Part shown: positions 10,116 through 20,439 of the stretch, piece after piece
Position numbering within the stretch: the first letter of the stretch is position 1
How the letters are laid out: each line of letters begins with the position of its first letter
Notes under the pieces: generated by a model
Databases searched by the model: none
Seen by the model: only the letters and a program-made list of their open reading frames with translations
What the model was told of the DNA's origin: nothing
Program-made: the position numbers and the translations under genes
Assembly (NCBI RefSeq): GCF_000952685.1
Contig: NZ_JYHV01000010.1
Coordinates: 1 to 64,000 of the forward strand
Direction of reading: 5' to 3'
Length of the DNA stretch: 64,000 nucleotides
From: Stutzerimonas stutzeri
GTDB taxonomy: Bacteria > Pseudomonadota > Gammaproteobacteria > Pseudomonadales > Pseudomonadaceae

Positions 10116-10550
10116 ATGCAACTGAACGATCTGCGTTCTGCGCCAGGCGCCCGTCGCGAAAAGCTGCGTCCGGGCCGTGGTATCGGTAGCGGCCTCGGCA
10201 AGACCGGTGGTCGTGGTCACAAGGGTCAGACTTCCCGCTCTGGCGGCAAGATCGCTCCCGGTTTCGAAGGCGGCCAACAGCCTTTGCATCGCCGTCTGCC
10301 TAAGTTTGGCTTCGTCTCCTTGAAGGCTATGGATCGTGCTGAAGTACGTACCTCCGAGCTGGCAAAGGTTCAGGGCGACGTCGTAACTCTGCAGAGCCTT
10401 AAGGATGCCGACATCATCAATCAGAACGTACAGCGCGTGAAAGTCATGCTGTCGGGTGAGGTTGGTCGTGCGGTAACTCTGAAAGGCATCGCCGCCACCA
10501 AGGGTGCGCGTGCGGCTATCGAAGCAGCTGGCGGCAAGTTCGAGGAATAA
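10116..10550 (+). CDS. rplO: 50S ribosomal protein L15
   Basis: L15 is a late-assembling protein that contacts many 23S helices. The 144-residue product has the glycine-rich basic N terminus ([19 protein letters not shown]) and the motif [18 protein letters not shown]. Its stop abuts the secY ATG with no gap. Confidence 0.98.
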   Translation: MQLNDLRSAPGARREKLRPGRGIGSGLGKTGGRGHKGQTSRSGGKIAPGFEGGQQPLHRRLPKFGFVSLKAMDRAEVRTSELAKVQGDVVTLQSLKDADIINQNVQRVKVMLSGEVGRAVTLKGIAATKGARAAIEAAGGKFEE

Positions 10551-11879
10551 ATGGCTAAGCAAGGTGCTCTCTCCGCGCTGAATAGTGGCGGGCTTTCTGA
10601 ACTTTGGGCTCGTCTGCGTTTTCTGCTGATGGCGATCATCGTCTATCGTGTTGGCGCACACATCCCGGTTCCGGGAATCAATCCCGACAGGTTGGCCGAG
10701 CTGTTCCGTCAGAACGAAGGGACCATCCTTAGCTTGTTCAACATGTTTTCCGGTGGTGCGCTGGAGCGCATGAGCATCTTTGCCTTGGGGATCATGCCGT
10801 ATATCTCGGCATCGATCATCATGCAGCTCATGACGGCTGTCAGTCCCCAGTTGGAGCAGTTGAAGAAAGAGGGCGAGTCCGGTCGTCGCAAGATTAGTCA
10901 GTACACGCGCTACGGTGCTTTGGTGTTGGCTATCGTGCAGGCCATTGGTATGTCGGTCGGTCTCGCCGGCCAGGGTGTCGCCTTCAGCACTGACTTCGGC
11001 TTCTACTTCGTAGCTGTCACTACCTTTGTGGCAGGGGCGATGTTCATGATGTGGCTGGGGGAGCAGATCACCGAGCGGGGTGTCGGTAACGGCATTTCGA
11101 TGTTGATCTTCGCTGGTATCGTTGCCGGTCTCCCTGGCGCCCTGGGGCAGTCGTTCGAATCTGCGCGGCAGGGCGATGTCAACATCATCGCACTGCTGGC
11201 CGTTGGTTTGCTGGCGATCGCCATCATCGGGTTCGTTGTGTTCATCGAGCGTGGTCAGCGGCGAATCGCCGTGCATTACGCCAAGCGTCAGCAGGGCCGC
11301 AAGGTCTTCGCTGCGCAGACGAGTCACCTTCCGCTGAAGGTGAACATGGCGGGTGTCATCCCTGCCATTTTTGCCAGCAGCATTCTGCTGTTCCCTGCTT
11401 CCTTGGGACAGTGGTTCGGACAGTCGGAGAACATGGGATGGCTGGCTGATATTTCTCAGTCGATCGCCCCTGGTCAGCCGTTGAATATCCTATTGTTCAG
11501 CGCCGGCATCATCTTCTTCTGCTTCTTCTATACGGCATTGATGTTCAATCCGAAGGATGTTGCAGAAAACCTGAAGAAGTCCGGTGCATTTATCCCGGGG
11601 ATTCGGCCTGGTGAGCAGTCGGCACGCTATATCGATGGTGTGTTGACTCGTTTGACCATGTTCGGCGCCCTATACATGACGGCTGTATGCTTGCTACCGC
11701 AGTTTCTTGTGGTGGCAGCAAACGTGCCGTTCTACCTTGGCGGGACGTCGTTGCTGATTGTGGTTGTGGTTGTAATGGACTTCATGTCCCAGGTTCAATC
11801 TCACCTCATGTCTCACCAGTACGATTCCCTGATGAAAAAAGCCAACCTGAAGGGCTATGGCAGCGGAATGCTCCGCTGA
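10551..11879 (+). CDS. secY: Protein translocase channel subunit SecY
   Basis: SecY is the pore of the SecYEG translocon in the inner membrane. The 442-residue product has ten predicted membrane segments. It carries the plug region after the first helix and the cytoplasmic loop [19 protein letters not shown] (about residues 226-244) that binds SecA or the ribosome. It is cotranscribed with rplO, as in other gammaproteobacteria. Confidence 0.99.
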   Translation: MAKQGALSALNSGGLSELWARLRFLLMAIIVYRVGAHIPVPGINPDRLAELFRQNEGTILSLFNMFSGGALERMSIFALGIMPYISASIIMQLMTAVSPQLEQLKKEGESGRRKISQYTRYGALVLAIVQAIGMSVGLAGQGVAFSTDFGFYFVAVTTFVAGAMFMMWLGEQITERGVGNGISMLIFAGIVAGLPGALGQSFESARQGDVNIIALLAVGLLAIAIIGFVVFIERGQRRIAVHYAKRQQGRKVFAAQTSHLPLKVNMAGVIPAIFASSILLFPASLGQWFGQSENMGWLADISQSIAPGQPLNILLFSAGIIFFCFFYTALMFNPKDVAENLKKSGAFIPGIRPGEQSARYIDGVLTRLTMFGALYMTAVCLLPQFLVVAANVPFYLGGTSLLIVVVVVMDFMSQVQSHLMSHQYDSLMKKANLKGYGSGMLR

Positions 11880-11909
11880 GGTCAGCCCGTAAGGTTCCAG
11901 GAGTTGGTC

Positions 11910-12026
11910 ATGAAAGTTCGTGCATCGGTCAAAAAGCTGTGCCGCAACTGCAAAATCGTTCGTCGCGAAGGTGTCGTTCGAGTGATCTGCAGCGCAGAAC
12001 CGCGTCACAAGCAGCGCCAAGGCTGA
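11910..12026 (+). CDS. rpmJ: 50S ribosomal protein L36 (zinc-binding type)
   Basis: This 38-codon gene encodes [20 protein letters not shown] and ends [10 protein letters not shown]. It contains C11, C14 and C27 with H33, so it is the C+ form whose fold needs zinc. Many pseudomonads keep a zinc-free paralogue elsewhere under Zur control; none is in this window. It is the last gene of the spc block. Confidence 0.97.
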   Translation: MKVRASVKKLCRNCKIVRREGVVRVICSAEPRHKQRQG

Positions 12027-12045
12027 TTGTGAGCTAAGGCTCGAG

Positions 12046-12069
12046 CCCGGCAGCTAGTGCGCTGCCGGG
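12046..12069 (+). terminator. Hairpin closing the spc block
   Basis: A 9-bp perfect stem, CCCGGCAGC with GCTGCCGGG, has a 6-base loop and is followed by a T-rich but interrupted stretch. It lies 19 bases after the rpmJ stop. It may terminate only partially. Confidence 0.65.
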
Positions 12070-12098
12070 TTGATTATTTGTTATTACAGCGTTAGTAT
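12070..12098 (+). promoter_or_regulatory. Sigma70-like promoter of the alpha operon
   Basis: TTGATT (12070-12075), a 17-bp spacer and TAGTAT (12093-12098) begin on the base after the hairpin ends. This is the expected position of the alpha-operon promoter, about 60 bases before rpsM. Confidence 0.6.
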
Positions 12099-12157
12099 CT
12101 CGCGCCCTTTTCTTGGCTTCCGGGGCGTTGGGTAGCTGTCAATTGGAGTTTCACTGA

Positions 12158-12514
12158 ATGGCCCGTATTGCAGGCGTAAACATTCCGGATAACAAGCACA
12201 CTGTTATCTCGCTGACCTACATCTATGGTGTCGGTCGCACTCGTGCGCAGACTATCTGTGCTGCTACCGGTGTAAATCCGGCAGCGAAAATCAAGGATCT
12301 TTCCGACGAGCAGGTCGAACTGCTGCGTGGTGAAGTGGCCAAGTTCATCGTTGAAGGTGACCTGCGTCGCGAAGTCAACATGAAGATCAAGCGCTTGATG
12401 GACCTGGGTTGCTATCGCGGCCTGCGTCATCGTCGTGGTCTGCCGGTACGCGGTCAGCGCACCAAGACCAACGCTCGTACCCGTAAGGGTCCGCGTAAGC
12501 CGATCCGCAAGTAA
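12158..12514 (+). CDS. rpsM: 30S ribosomal protein S13
   Basis: S13 is in the 30S head, contacts P-site tRNA and bridges to L5. The 118-residue product starts [20 protein letters not shown] and ends in the basic tail [19 protein letters not shown] site precedes the ATG. It is the first gene of the alpha operon. Confidence 0.98.
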   Translation: MARIAGVNIPDNKHTVISLTYIYGVGRTRAQTICAATGVNPAAKIKDLSDEQVELLRGEVAKFIVEGDLRREVNMKIKRLMDLGCYRGLRHRRGLPVRGQRTKTNARTRKGPRKPIRK

Positions 12515-12544
12515 TCGCGTTAGCGCATCGACAGGAATCTAATC

Positions 12545-12934
12545 ATGGCAAAACCTGCTGCTCGTCCTCGTAAGAAAGTAAAAAAGACGGTGGTTGATGG
12601 CATCGCCCATATCCACGCATCTTTTAACAACACCATCATCACTATCACCGATCGCCAAGGCAATGCATTGTCCTGGGCTACGTCCGGTGGTTCCGGTTTC
12701 CGCGGCTCCCGTAAGAGCACTCCGTTCGCTGCCCAGGTGGCTGCCGAGCGTGCTGGTCAAGCGGCACTGGAATATGGCCTCAAGAACCTCGACGTCAACG
12801 TCAAGGGTCCTGGTCCGGGCCGTGAATCTGCCGTTCGTGCATTGAACGGCTGTGGTTATAAAATCGCCAGCATCACCGACGTGACGCCAATCCCGCACAA
12901 CGGGTGCCGTCCGCCGAAGAAGCGCCGCGTGTAA
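12545..12934 (+). CDS. rpsK: 30S ribosomal protein S11
   Basis: S11 lies on the platform beside the E-site mRNA. The 129-residue product includes [20 protein letters not shown] and the C-terminal motif [20 protein letters not shown], both diagnostic of S11. An AGGA site lies upstream. Confidence 0.98.
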   Translation: MAKPAARPRKKVKKTVVDGIAHIHASFNNTIITITDRQGNALSWATSGGSGFRGSRKSTPFAAQVAAERAGQAALEYGLKNLDVNVKGPGPGRESAVRALNGCGYKIASITDVTPIPHNGCRPPKKRRV

Positions 12935-12951
12935 TCAGGAGACAGTGAGAA

Positions 12952-13572
12952 ATGGCTCGTTATATTGGTCCCAAGTGCAAACTGTCTCGTCGTGAAGGCA
13001 CCGATCTCTTCTTGAAGAGTGGTGCGCGCGCGCTCGAATCGAAGTGCAACATCGAAACCCCACCGGGTGTTCATGGTCAGCGTCGTGGTCGTCTGTCTGA
13101 CTACGGCACGCAGCTGCGTGAAAAGCAGAAAGTTCGTCGTATCTACGGCGTACTTGAGCGTCAGTTCAGCGGCTACTACAAAGAAGCTGCCAGCCGTAAG
13201 GGCGCTACCGGCGAAAACCTGCTGCAACTGCTGGAATGCCGTCTGGATAACGTGGTTTACCGCATGGGCTTCGGCTCTACTCGTGCCGAGTCGCGTCAGC
13301 TTGTTTCCCACAAGGCTATCAGCGTTAACGGCAAAACCGTGAACGTTCCGTCCTTTCAGGTGAAGGCCGGTGACGTGGTTGCCGTTCGTGAGAAGTGCCG
13401 TAACCAGCTGCGCATCGCCCAAGCCCTGGAACTGTGCGTACAGCGCGGTCGCGTTGAGTGGGTCGAAGTAGACGCCGACAAGAAATCTGGTGTTTTCAAG
13501 AGTGTTCCGGCTCGCAGTGATCTGTCCGCCGACATCAACGAAAACCTGATTGTCGAGCTCTACTCCAAGTAA
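12952..13572 (+). CDS. rpsD: 30S ribosomal protein S4
   Basis: S4 nucleates 30S assembly and in E. coli represses the alpha operon by binding a pseudoknot. The 206-residue product starts [20 protein letters not shown]. It carries the S4 RNA-binding domain (about residues 96-157, [20 protein letters not shown]). Family length is normal. Confidence 0.98.
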   Translation: MARYIGPKCKLSRREGTDLFLKSGARALESKCNIETPPGVHGQRRGRLSDYGTQLREKQKVRRIYGVLERQFSGYYKEAASRKGATGENLLQLLECRLDNVVYRMGFGSTRAESRQLVSHKAISVNGKTVNVPSFQVKAGDVVAVREKCRNQLRIAQALELCVQRGRVEWVEVDADKKSGVFKSVPARSDLSADINENLIVELYSK

Positions 13573-13594
13573 GGGCTAGAAAATAGGTGTATCC

Positions 13595-14596
13595 ATGCAG
13601 ATTTCGGTAAATGAGTTCCTGACCCCCCGCCATATCGATGTGCAGGTGGTCAGTCCGACCCGTGCCAAGATTACGCTCGAGCCTCTCGAGCGTGGTTTCG
13701 GCCATACCCTGGGCAACGCGCTGCGTCGTATCCTGTTGTCCTCCATGCCCGGCTGCGCTGTGGTCGAGGCTGAGATCGACGGTGTGCTCCACGAGTACAG
13801 TGCTATCGAGGGCGTGCAGGAAGATGTCATCGAAATCCTGCTGAACCTCAAAGGTATCGCCATCAAGCTGCACGGCCGTGATGAAGTGACCTTGAGCCTG
13901 GTGAAGAAGGGCGCGGGCGCTGTTACCGCTGCCGATATCCAGCTGGATCACGATGTCGAAATCGTCAATGGCGATCACCTGATCGCCAACCTGGCGGCCA
14001 ATGGCTCGATCAACATGAAGCTTAAGGTCGCACGCGGCCGTGGCTACGAGCCGGCTGATGCACGTCAGAGTGACGAAGACGAGAGCCGCAGCATTGGCCG
14101 TCTTCAGCTCGACGCGACATTCAGCCCGGTTCGTCGCGTAGCGTATGTTGTCGAAAACGCTCGTGTTGAGCAGCGCACCAACTTGGACAAGCTGGTCATC
14201 GACCTGGAAACCAATGGAACCCTGGATCCCGAAGAGGCGATCCGTCGTGCCGCGACCATCCTGCAGCAGCAGTTGGCCGCGTTCGTCGACCTCAAGGGTG
14301 ACAGCGAGCCGGTCGTAGTCGAGCAGGAAGACGAGATCGATCCGATCCTGTTGCGTCCGGTTGACGATTTGGAACTGACCGTACGTTCGGCAAACTGCCT
14401 CAAGGCAGAAAACATCTACTACATCGGTGACCTGATCCAGCGCACCGAAGTCGAGCTGTTGAAAACGCCGAACCTGGGCAAGAAATCTCTGACCGAAATC
14501 AAAGATGTTCTGGCTTCTCGTGGTCTGTCCCTCGGCATGCGCCTCGACAATTGGCCGCCGGCCAGTCTCAAGAAGGACGATAAGGCTACGGCCTGA
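13595..14596 (+). CDS. rpoA: RNA polymerase alpha subunit
   Basis: Alpha dimerises to scaffold RNA polymerase, and its C-terminal domain contacts UP elements and activators. The 333-residue product has the N-terminal dimerisation domain (to about 235), an acidic linker and the C-terminal helix-hairpin-helix domain (about 250-320), with [20 protein letters not shown] and the [14 protein letters not shown] segment. Confidence 0.99.
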   Translation: MQISVNEFLTPRHIDVQVVSPTRAKITLEPLERGFGHTLGNALRRILLSSMPGCAVVEAEIDGVLHEYSAIEGVQEDVIEILLNLKGIAIKLHGRDEVTLSLVKKGAGAVTAADIQLDHDVEIVNGDHLIANLAANGSINMKLKVARGRGYEPADARQSDEDESRSIGRLQLDATFSPVRRVAYVVENARVEQRTNLDKLVIDLETNGTLDPEEAIRRAATILQQQLAAFVDLKGDSEPVVVEQEDEIDPILLRPVDDLELTVRSANCLKAENIYYIGDLIQRTEVELLKTPNLGKKSLTEIKDVLASRGLSLGMRLDNWPPASLKKDDKATA

Positions 14597-14641
14597 TCGA
14601 CCATAGTCACCGAACTGATCGTTTGGTAAGGAATTTCAATC

Positions 14642-15028
14642 ATGCGTCATCGTAAAAGTGGCCGTCATCTCAGCCGCACAAGCGCTCACCGCAAGGCCAT
14701 GTTTCAGAACATGGCGGTGTCGCTGTTCGAGCACGAACTGATCAAAACAACCCTGCCCAAGGCCAAGGAGCTGCGTCGTGTTGCTGAGCCGCTGATCACC
14801 CTGGCCAAGGAAGACAGCGTCGCCAACCGCCGTTTGGCTTTCGACCGTACTCGCTCGAAGGCTATCGTCGGCAAGCTGTTCAACGATCTGGGTCCGCGTT
14901 ACGCCACCCGTCAGGGCGGTTATCTGCGTATTCTCAAGTGCGGCTTCCGCGCTGGAGACAATGCTCCGATGGCTTACGTTGAACTGGTTGACCGTCCGGT
15001 TACCGGTGAAGTGGAAGCTGCAGAGTAA
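14642..15028 (+). CDS. rplQ: 50S ribosomal protein L17
   Basis: L17 lies near the tunnel exit. The 128-residue product begins [20 protein letters not shown], the conserved family start, preceded by a TAAGGA site. It is the last gene of the alpha operon and is followed by a strong terminator. Confidence 0.98.
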   Translation: MRHRKSGRHLSRTSAHRKAMFQNMAVSLFEHELIKTTLPKAKELRRVAEPLITLAKEDSVANRRLAFDRTRSKAIVGKLFNDLGPRYATRQGGYLRILKCGFRAGDNAPMAYVELVDRPVTGEVEAAE

Positions 15029-15043
15029 GCATTCGCTTGCTTG

Positions 15044-15075
15044 AAAAAACCGGGCGATCGCCCGGTTTTTTTTTT
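15044..15075 (+). terminator. Terminator of the alpha operon
   Basis: A long GC-core palindrome centred at 15057/15058, with six As before it and more than ten Ts after it, starts 16 bases past the rplQ stop. It is a textbook intrinsic terminator ending the ribosomal super-cluster. Confidence 0.95.
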
Positions 15076-15384
15076 CATTTTTTAGGCTGGATCTATCGCG
15101 AAGGCCCGTTCAATGAACGGTGTGCTGCGGCCGTCTGGTTAGATTCGATCCTCAGCCTGCGAGACCAAAGATAAGCGAGCGCATTTGTTCTTGCACTTAT
15201 CAGCGGCGGGGCGATCAAGGCTCAGCTTGATATTGAACATCCGCTCAGATATCGGCGCCATGAAGCCAGTGATATTCAGCCCGTCAGCCTGGATATTTCT
15301 TCCAGGCCAACCAGGTGCATGGTGTTGGTATCGTGGAGGGGTTGGAATTCGATCCTGATGAGGCTAGCTAAGAGCTGAAAAATA
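15076..15384. other. Gene-free interval with a possible degraded coding remnant
   Basis: No intact gene is present between rplQ and uvrA; in P. aeruginosa this junction holds katA and bfrA. On the plus strand a 39-codon open run (about 15183-15298, including IKAQLDIEHPLRYRRHEASD) can be joined by one frameshift near 15296 to another ending QVHGVGIVEGLEFDPDEAS and a stop at about 15371. I do not recognise the protein, and this may be chance. Confidence 0.3.
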
Positions 15385-15407
15385 AAGCCGGGCGCAAGGC
15401 CCGGCTT
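15377..15407 (-). terminator. Terminator of uvrA
   Basis: Read on the minus strand, a 9-bp stem (15385-15393 with 15399-15407) is followed by TTATTTTT. It lies 16 bases after the uvrA stop. Confidence 0.85.
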
Positions 15408-15422
15408 CTTCTTGCCTGTGGG

Positions 15423-18260
15423 TCAGGCTTTGTCGCGGTCGAGCAGAGGCTTGAGGAAATGGCCAGTATGAGATTGGGGCATCGCGGCAACCTGTTCCGG
15501 AGTGCCTGTCGCGATGATCTGGCCTCCTTTCGAGCCGCCTTCGGGGCCGAGGTCCACCAGCCAGTCGGCCGTCTTGATGACATCGAGATTGTGTTCGATG
15601 ACCACTACCGTATTGCCATGATCACGCAGCCGGTGCAGCACATCCAACAATTGCTGTATGTCCGCGAAGTGCAGGCCGGTAGTGGGCTCGTCGAGGATAT
15701 ACAGTGTTTTGCCAGTGTCACGTTTGGACAGTTCGCGTGACAACTTGACCCGCTGCGCCTCGCCGCCTGAAAGCGTGGTCGCGCTCTGGCCCAGCTTGAT
15801 ATAGGACAGCCCCACATCCATCAAGGTCTGAAGTTTGCGCGCCACGGCCGGTACCGGATCGAAAAACTCCCGAGCCTCCTCAATGGTCATGTCCAGCACT
15901 TCGGTAATGCTCTTGCCCTTGTATTTCACTTCCAGCGTTTCACGGTTATAGCGCTTGCCCTTACAGACGTCGCAGGGCACATAGATATCCGGCAGGAAGT
16001 GCATTTCTACCTTGATCACCCCATCGCCCTGGCAAGCCTCGCAGCGGCCACCCTTGACGTTGAAAGAGAAACGTCCAGGGCCGTAGCCACGCGAGCGGGC
16101 CTCTGGTACGCCGGCGAAGAGTTCCCGGATTGGCGTAAACAGTCCGGTATAGGTAGCCGGGTTGGAGCGCGGCGTACGGCCGATCGGGCTCTGATCGATA
16201 TCGACGACCTTGTCCAGATGCTGCAGGCCATCGAACGAATCATGGGGCGCCACTTCCAGCGTGGTCGCGCCGTTCAAGGCGGTGGCGGTGATGGGGAAAA
16301 GTGTGTTGTTGATCAGCGTCGATTTGCCGGAGCCGGAAACCCCGGTGATGCAGGTGAGCAGCCCGACAGGAATCTCAAGGTCGACGTTGCGCAAATTGTT
16401 GCCGCGCGCGCCTTTGAGCTTGAGCAGCTTGCTGGCGTCGCGGGGCGTGCGTTTCTCTGGATAGAGGATCTTCACCCGACCAGAAAGATATCCCCCGGTT
16501 AGCGAGGCGGGGTTGTTCATGACCTCGTCCGGTGTGCCTTCGGCGACGATCTGCCCGCCGTGCACGCCCGCCCCGGGGCCGATGTCGACTACATAATCGG
16601 CAAGGCGTATGGCGTCTTCGTCGTGTTCAACGACAATCACTGTATTGCCGATGTCGCGCAGGTGACGCAGGGTGCCCAGCAGGCGCTCGTTGTCGCGTTG
16701 GTGAAGGCCAATAGAAGGTTCGTCGAGGATATACATCACCCCGACCAGGCCTGCACCAATCTGGCTGGCCAGGCGAATTCGCTGCGCCTCTCCCCCGGAC
16801 AGGGTATCGGCACTGCGGTCGAGCGTCAGGTAGTCGAGTCCTACGTTGACTAGAAATTGCAGGCGCTCGCAAATCTCCTTGAGGATCTTGTCGGCAATCT
16901 CTCCTCGCCGGCCGGACAGCGAAAGCCCACCGAAATACTCGGTGGCATCGCCAATCGGCAGCCCGGTCACCGCCGGCAGCGTCTTGTCACCTACCCAGAC
17001 ATGGCGGGCTTCGCGACGCAGACGGGTACCGCGGCATTCCGGGCAGGGCTGAGTACTCAGGTACTTGGCCAGCTCTTCGCGCACCGCGTTGGATTCGGTT
17101 TCCCGGTAACGGCGTTCGAGGTTGGGGATGATTCCCTCGAACGGATGGGAGCGTTTGACGATGTCGCCGCGGTCGTTCAGGTAGCGGAAGTCAACGTTTT
17201 CCTTGCCACTGCCGCGCAGAACCACCTTCTGCTGCTCTGCCGGGAGGGAATCAAATGGTTTATCGAGACTGAAACCGTAGTGCGAAGCGAGTGAGCCGAG
17301 CATCTGGAAATAATAGACGTTGCGCCGGTCCCAGCCGCGGATGGCGCCCTCGGCCAAGGTCAGCTCGCCATTGACCAGGCGCTTGGCATCGAAGAACTGT
17401 TTCACACCAAGGCCGTCGCAGGTCGGGCAGGCGCCGGCCGGGTTATTGAATGAAAACAGTTTGGGCTCAAGTTCGCTGATGGAATGCCCGCAGATCGGGC
17501 AGGCGAAGCGGGCGGAGAAGATCATCTCCTCACTGTCGTCGCCTTCCTCCATCGAGGCGACCAGCGCGATGCCATCGGCGAGCTTCAACGCGGTTTCGAA
17601 GGACTCGGCGAGACGCTGCTGCAAATCGCCGCGCACCTTGAAGCGATCCACCACGACGTCGATCGAATGCTTCTTCTGTTTATCGAGTTTTGGCAGTTCG
17701 TCGAGCTCGTAAAGCCGTCCATTGACCCGAGCGCGCACGAAGCCTTGAGCGCGCAGCTCGTCGAACACCGCCAGATGCTCCCCTTTTCGCTCGCGGATGA
17801 CCGGGGCGAGAAGCATCAGCTTACGGCCCTCCGGCAGTGCCAGTACCTGATCGACCATCTGGCTGACCGTCTGGGCTTCGAGCGGCGCATCGTGGTCAGG
17901 GCACCGCGGTGTGCCTACGCGTGCATAGAGCAGGCGCAGGTAGTCGTAGATTTCGGTGATGGTGCCGACAGTCGATCGCGGGTTATGCGATGTCGATTTC
18001 TGCTCGATGGAAATGGCGGGGGAGAGCCCTTCGATGGTATCGACGTCAGGCTTTTCCATCATCGAGAGGAATTGCCGCGCGTAGGCCGAAAGAGATTCAA
18101 CATAGCGGCGTTGCCCTTCGGCATAAAGCGTGTCGAAGGCCAGCGAGGATTTGCCGGAGCCGGACAAGCCGGTAATCACGATCAACTTGTCGCGCGGCAG
18201 AGTGAGGTCGATGTTCTTCAAGTTGTGGGTGCGAGCCCCACGAATCAGAATCTTGTCCAA
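15423..18260 (-). CDS. uvrA: Excinuclease ABC subunit A
   Basis: UvrA is the ATPase that finds bulky DNA lesions and loads UvrB in nucleotide excision repair. The 945-residue product has Walker [10 protein letters not shown] (31-39), a zinc module CPICG...CPTC near residue 255, the first signature [12 protein letters not shown], a second Walker [10 protein letters not shown], a second zinc module CEAC...CDVC and a second [11 protein letters not shown]. The length is full. It is transcribed away from the MFS gene; I saw no LexA box in the 131-base divergent region. Confidence 0.99.
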   Translation of the reverse strand: MDKILIRGARTHNLKNIDLTLPRDKLIVITGLSGSGKSSLAFDTLYAEGQRRYVESLSAYARQFLSMMEKPDVDTIEGLSPAISIEQKSTSHNPRSTVGTITEIYDYLRLLYARVGTPRCPDHDAPLEAQTVSQMVDQVLALPEGRKLMLLAPVIRERKGEHLAVFDELRAQGFVRARVNGRLYELDELPKLDKQKKHSIDVVVDRFKVRGDLQQRLAESFETALKLADGIALVASMEEGDDSEEMIFSARFACPICGHSISELEPKLFSFNNPAGACPTCDGLGVKQFFDAKRLVNGELTLAEGAIRGWDRRNVYYFQMLGSLASHYGFSLDKPFDSLPAEQQKVVLRGSGKENVDFRYLNDRGDIVKRSHPFEGIIPNLERRYRETESNAVREELAKYLSTQPCPECRGTRLRREARHVWVGDKTLPAVTGLPIGDATEYFGGLSLSGRRGEIADKILKEICERLQFLVNVGLDYLTLDRSADTLSGGEAQRIRLASQIGAGLVGVMYILDEPSIGLHQRDNERLLGTLRHLRDIGNTVIVVEHDEDAIRLADYVVDIGPGAGVHGGQIVAEGTPDEVMNNPASLTGGYLSGRVKILYPEKRTPRDASKLLKLKGARGNNLRNVDLEIPVGLLTCITGVSGSGKSTLINNTLFPITATALNGATTLEVAPHDSFDGLQHLDKVVDIDQSPIGRTPRSNPATYTGLFTPIRELFAGVPEARSRGYGPGRFSFNVKGGRCEACQGDGVIKVEMHFLPDIYVPCDVCKGKRYNRETLEVKYKGKSITEVLDMTIEEAREFFDPVPAVARKLQTLMDVGLSYIKLGQSATTLSGGEAQRVKLSRELSKRDTGKTLYILDEPTTGLHFADIQQLLDVLHRLRDHGNTVVVIEHNLDVIKTADWLVDLGPEGGSKGGQIIATGTPEQVAAMPQSHTGHFLKPLLDRDKA

Positions 18261-18391
18261 AGCAGCCTCGCGTGGCGGGCGAAAACCCGAAAGTATACGA
18301 CCAGGGGCGACATCGCGGCAAAGTTGCGAGCCTGTGCCGAGCCGGGGATGGCTGCTAGAATCGCCGCCGGTTCATTCAAGCGAGTCCCGCA

Positions 18392-19759
18392 ATGCACGAT
18401 CCCTACAGCGAGCGCATGAGCGTCAGAGAAACCCGCGCCGCATCCGGGCTGGCCCTGGTTTTCGCGTTTCGTATGCTCGGCATGTTCATGGTGCTGCCAG
18501 TCCTGGCGACGTACGGCATGGATCTGCGGGGAGCGACACCGGCACTGATTGGCCTCGCTATCGGTGCCTATGGTTTGACCCAGGCTGTGCTACAAATTCC
18601 GTTCGGCATGCTCTCAGATCGAATCGGTCGGCTGCCAGTGATCTATTTCGGTCTGCTGATCTTCGCTGCTGGAGCCGTGCTGGCGGCGTCGGCCGACTCC
18701 ATTTGGGGCGTCATCGCCGGTCGTATCCTGCAGGGGGCGGGGGCCATTTCGGCGGCGGTGATGGCTCTGCTATCGGATCTCACTCGCGAGCAGCATCGCA
18801 CCAAAGCGATGGCGATGATCGGCATGAGTATCGGTATTTCATTCGCTGTTGCCATGGTCGTCGGCCCGCTGTTGACCCGCGCATACGGATTATCCGGCCT
18901 GTTCTGGATAACGGCTGGAATGGCGCTGCTGGGCGCGCTCATTGTTGCGACGCTACCACGGGCTCATCGGCATTTGCGCCATCGCGAATCCGGCGTGGCG
19001 AAGCAGGCGCTCGGCGTTACCGTGCGTGATCCCGATTTGCTGCGGCTCGATTTCAGTATCTTCGTGCTGCACGCCATTCTGATGGCGAGCTTTGTTGCCC
19101 TGCCCCTGGCTCTGGTCAATAACGCAGGCCTTCCCAAGGATGAGCATTGGTGGGTCTATCTCACGGCGCTGGTGGTTGGCTTCTTCGGTATGGTGCCTTT
19201 CATCATCTACGGTGAGAAGAAGCGTCAAATGAAGCGCGTCGTGCTGGGCGCCGTGGGTGGACTGGTCCTGACCGAGCTGTTCTTCTGGTTGTTCGGTGAC
19301 CGCCTTTGGTCGCTGGTTGCTGGCATGATCGCGTTCTTCATCGCGTTCAATCTGCTGGAGGCTTCTCTGCCTTCATTGATCAGCAAGGTGGCACCCGCTG
19401 GCGGCAAGGGCACGGCGATGGGGATTTATTCCACGAGTCAGTTTCTCGGTTCCGGCTTGGGTGGCGTTCTTGGTGGCTGGCTTTATCAACTCGGCGGTTT
19501 AGGGCTGGTCTTTGCCGGTTGTGCGGTGTTGTGCACGCTGTGGCTGCTGGTTGCCTGGGGCATGCGGGAGCCGCCTTATGTAACCGGGCTGCGCCTGCCG
19601 CTCTCGATCGATGCAGCGCGTAATCCGGCGCTCGCCGAACAGATGTTGGCGGTTCCAGGTGTCTCGGATGCCGTGGTGATCACCGAGGAGTCGGCCGCCT
19701 ACGTCAAGGTCGACATGCAAGCGCTGGATCGGGCTGCGCTCGATCGGCTAGTCGCCTGA
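18392..19759 (+). CDS. MFS exporter with C-terminal YAM-like domain (YajR-like)
   Basis: This 455-residue major facilitator has about 12 membrane helices. The family signature [12 protein letters not shown] falls after helix 2. After the last helix it continues for about 65 soluble residues (from [11 protein letters not shown] to the end) containing [20 protein letters not shown], which resembles the ferredoxin-like YAM domain of E. coli YajR, also about 454 residues long. Family knowledge suggests a drug or proton-coupled exporter of unknown substrate. The uvrA-MFS-ssb order is conserved in Pseudomonas. The start at 18392 could instead be the ATG at 18416. Confidence 0.88.
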   Translation: MHDPYSERMSVRETRAASGLALVFAFRMLGMFMVLPVLATYGMDLRGATPALIGLAIGAYGLTQAVLQIPFGMLSDRIGRLPVIYFGLLIFAAGAVLAASADSIWGVIAGRILQGAGAISAAVMALLSDLTREQHRTKAMAMIGMSIGISFAVAMVVGPLLTRAYGLSGLFWITAGMALLGALIVATLPRAHRHLRHRESGVAKQALGVTVRDPDLLRLDFSIFVLHAILMASFVALPLALVNNAGLPKDEHWWVYLTALVVGFFGMVPFIIYGEKKRQMKRVVLGAVGGLVLTELFFWLFGDRLWSLVAGMIAFFIAFNLLEASLPSLISKVAPAGGKGTAMGIYSTSQFLGSGLGGVLGGWLYQLGGLGLVFAGCAVLCTLWLLVAWGMREPPYVTGLRLPLSIDAARNPALAEQMLAVPGVSDAVVITEESAAYVKVDMQALDRAALDRLVA

Positions 19760-19933
19760 CTGGCTTCTGGGATTGCTGCCCGCGTCGGGATGCTTAGTGT
19801 CCCAACGCCCAAGCTCGCGCCGGTTGGCCGACTTGGGGTGGTAAGGTAAGATTCACGGTCATTGGTTTTCCCGGTCACGGGGATTCTCTCCAATGAGCCA
19901 ACCCAATTCACGTTCAAACTAAGGAGTTACCTC

Positions 19934-20428
19934 ATGGCCAGAGGGGTGAATAAAGTCATCTTGATCGGTAATGTCGGCGGCGACCCGGAAACCCGCTACA
20001 TGCCCAATGGCAATGCGGTGACCAACATCACGCTGGCCACCACTGACAGCTGGAAGGACAAGCAGACCGGCCAGCAGCAGGAGCGCACCGAGTGGCACCG
20101 CGTCGTGCTGTTCGGCAAGGTTGCCGAGATTGCCGGCGAGTACCTGCGCAAGGGCTCGCAGTGCTATATCGAAGGCCGCCTGCAGACCCGTGAATGGGAA
20201 AAGGATGGCGTCAAGCGCTACACCACCGAGGTGGTAGTGGACATGGGCGGCACCATGCAGCTGCTCGGCGGCCGCGGTGGCAGCTCCGACGATGCACCGC
20301 GTCAGTCGCAGCCGCGTCCTCAGCGTGAGTCGCAACCTCAGCAGCAGTCGCGCCCGCAGTCTCAGCCGCAGCCCGCGCAGCAACCCGCTCCGGACTACGA
20401 CAGCTTCGACGACGATATCCCGTTCTAG
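19934..20428 (+). CDS. ssb: Single-stranded DNA-binding protein
   Basis: SSB coats single-stranded DNA in replication, repair and recombination. The 164-residue product begins [20 protein letters not shown] (OB fold, about residues 1-110). A Gln/Pro/Arg-rich linker follows, ending in the acidic tip [11 protein letters not shown] that recruits partner proteins. AAGGAG lies before the ATG at 19934. An in-frame TTG at 19862 would add 24 residues foreign to the family. Confidence 0.98.
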   Translation: MARGVNKVILIGNVGGDPETRYMPNGNAVTNITLATTDSWKDKQTGQQQERTEWHRVVLFGKVAEIAGEYLRKGSQCYIEGRLQTREWEKDGVKRYTTEVVVDMGGTMQLLGGRGGSSDDAPRQSQPRPQRESQPQQQSRPQSQPQPAQQPAPDYDSFDDDIPF

Positions 20429-20439
20429 AGTCCACCTCC

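Noticed and set aside
9813-11327. 504-codon minus-strand open frame opposite rplO and secY
   Set aside because: Antisense to essential genes, composition rich in His, Asp and Gln without any motif; a shadow of secY codon use.
18261-18391. Search for a LexA (SOS) box in front of uvrA
   Set aside because: No CTGTAT-N8-ACAG-like sequence was seen in the divergent region.
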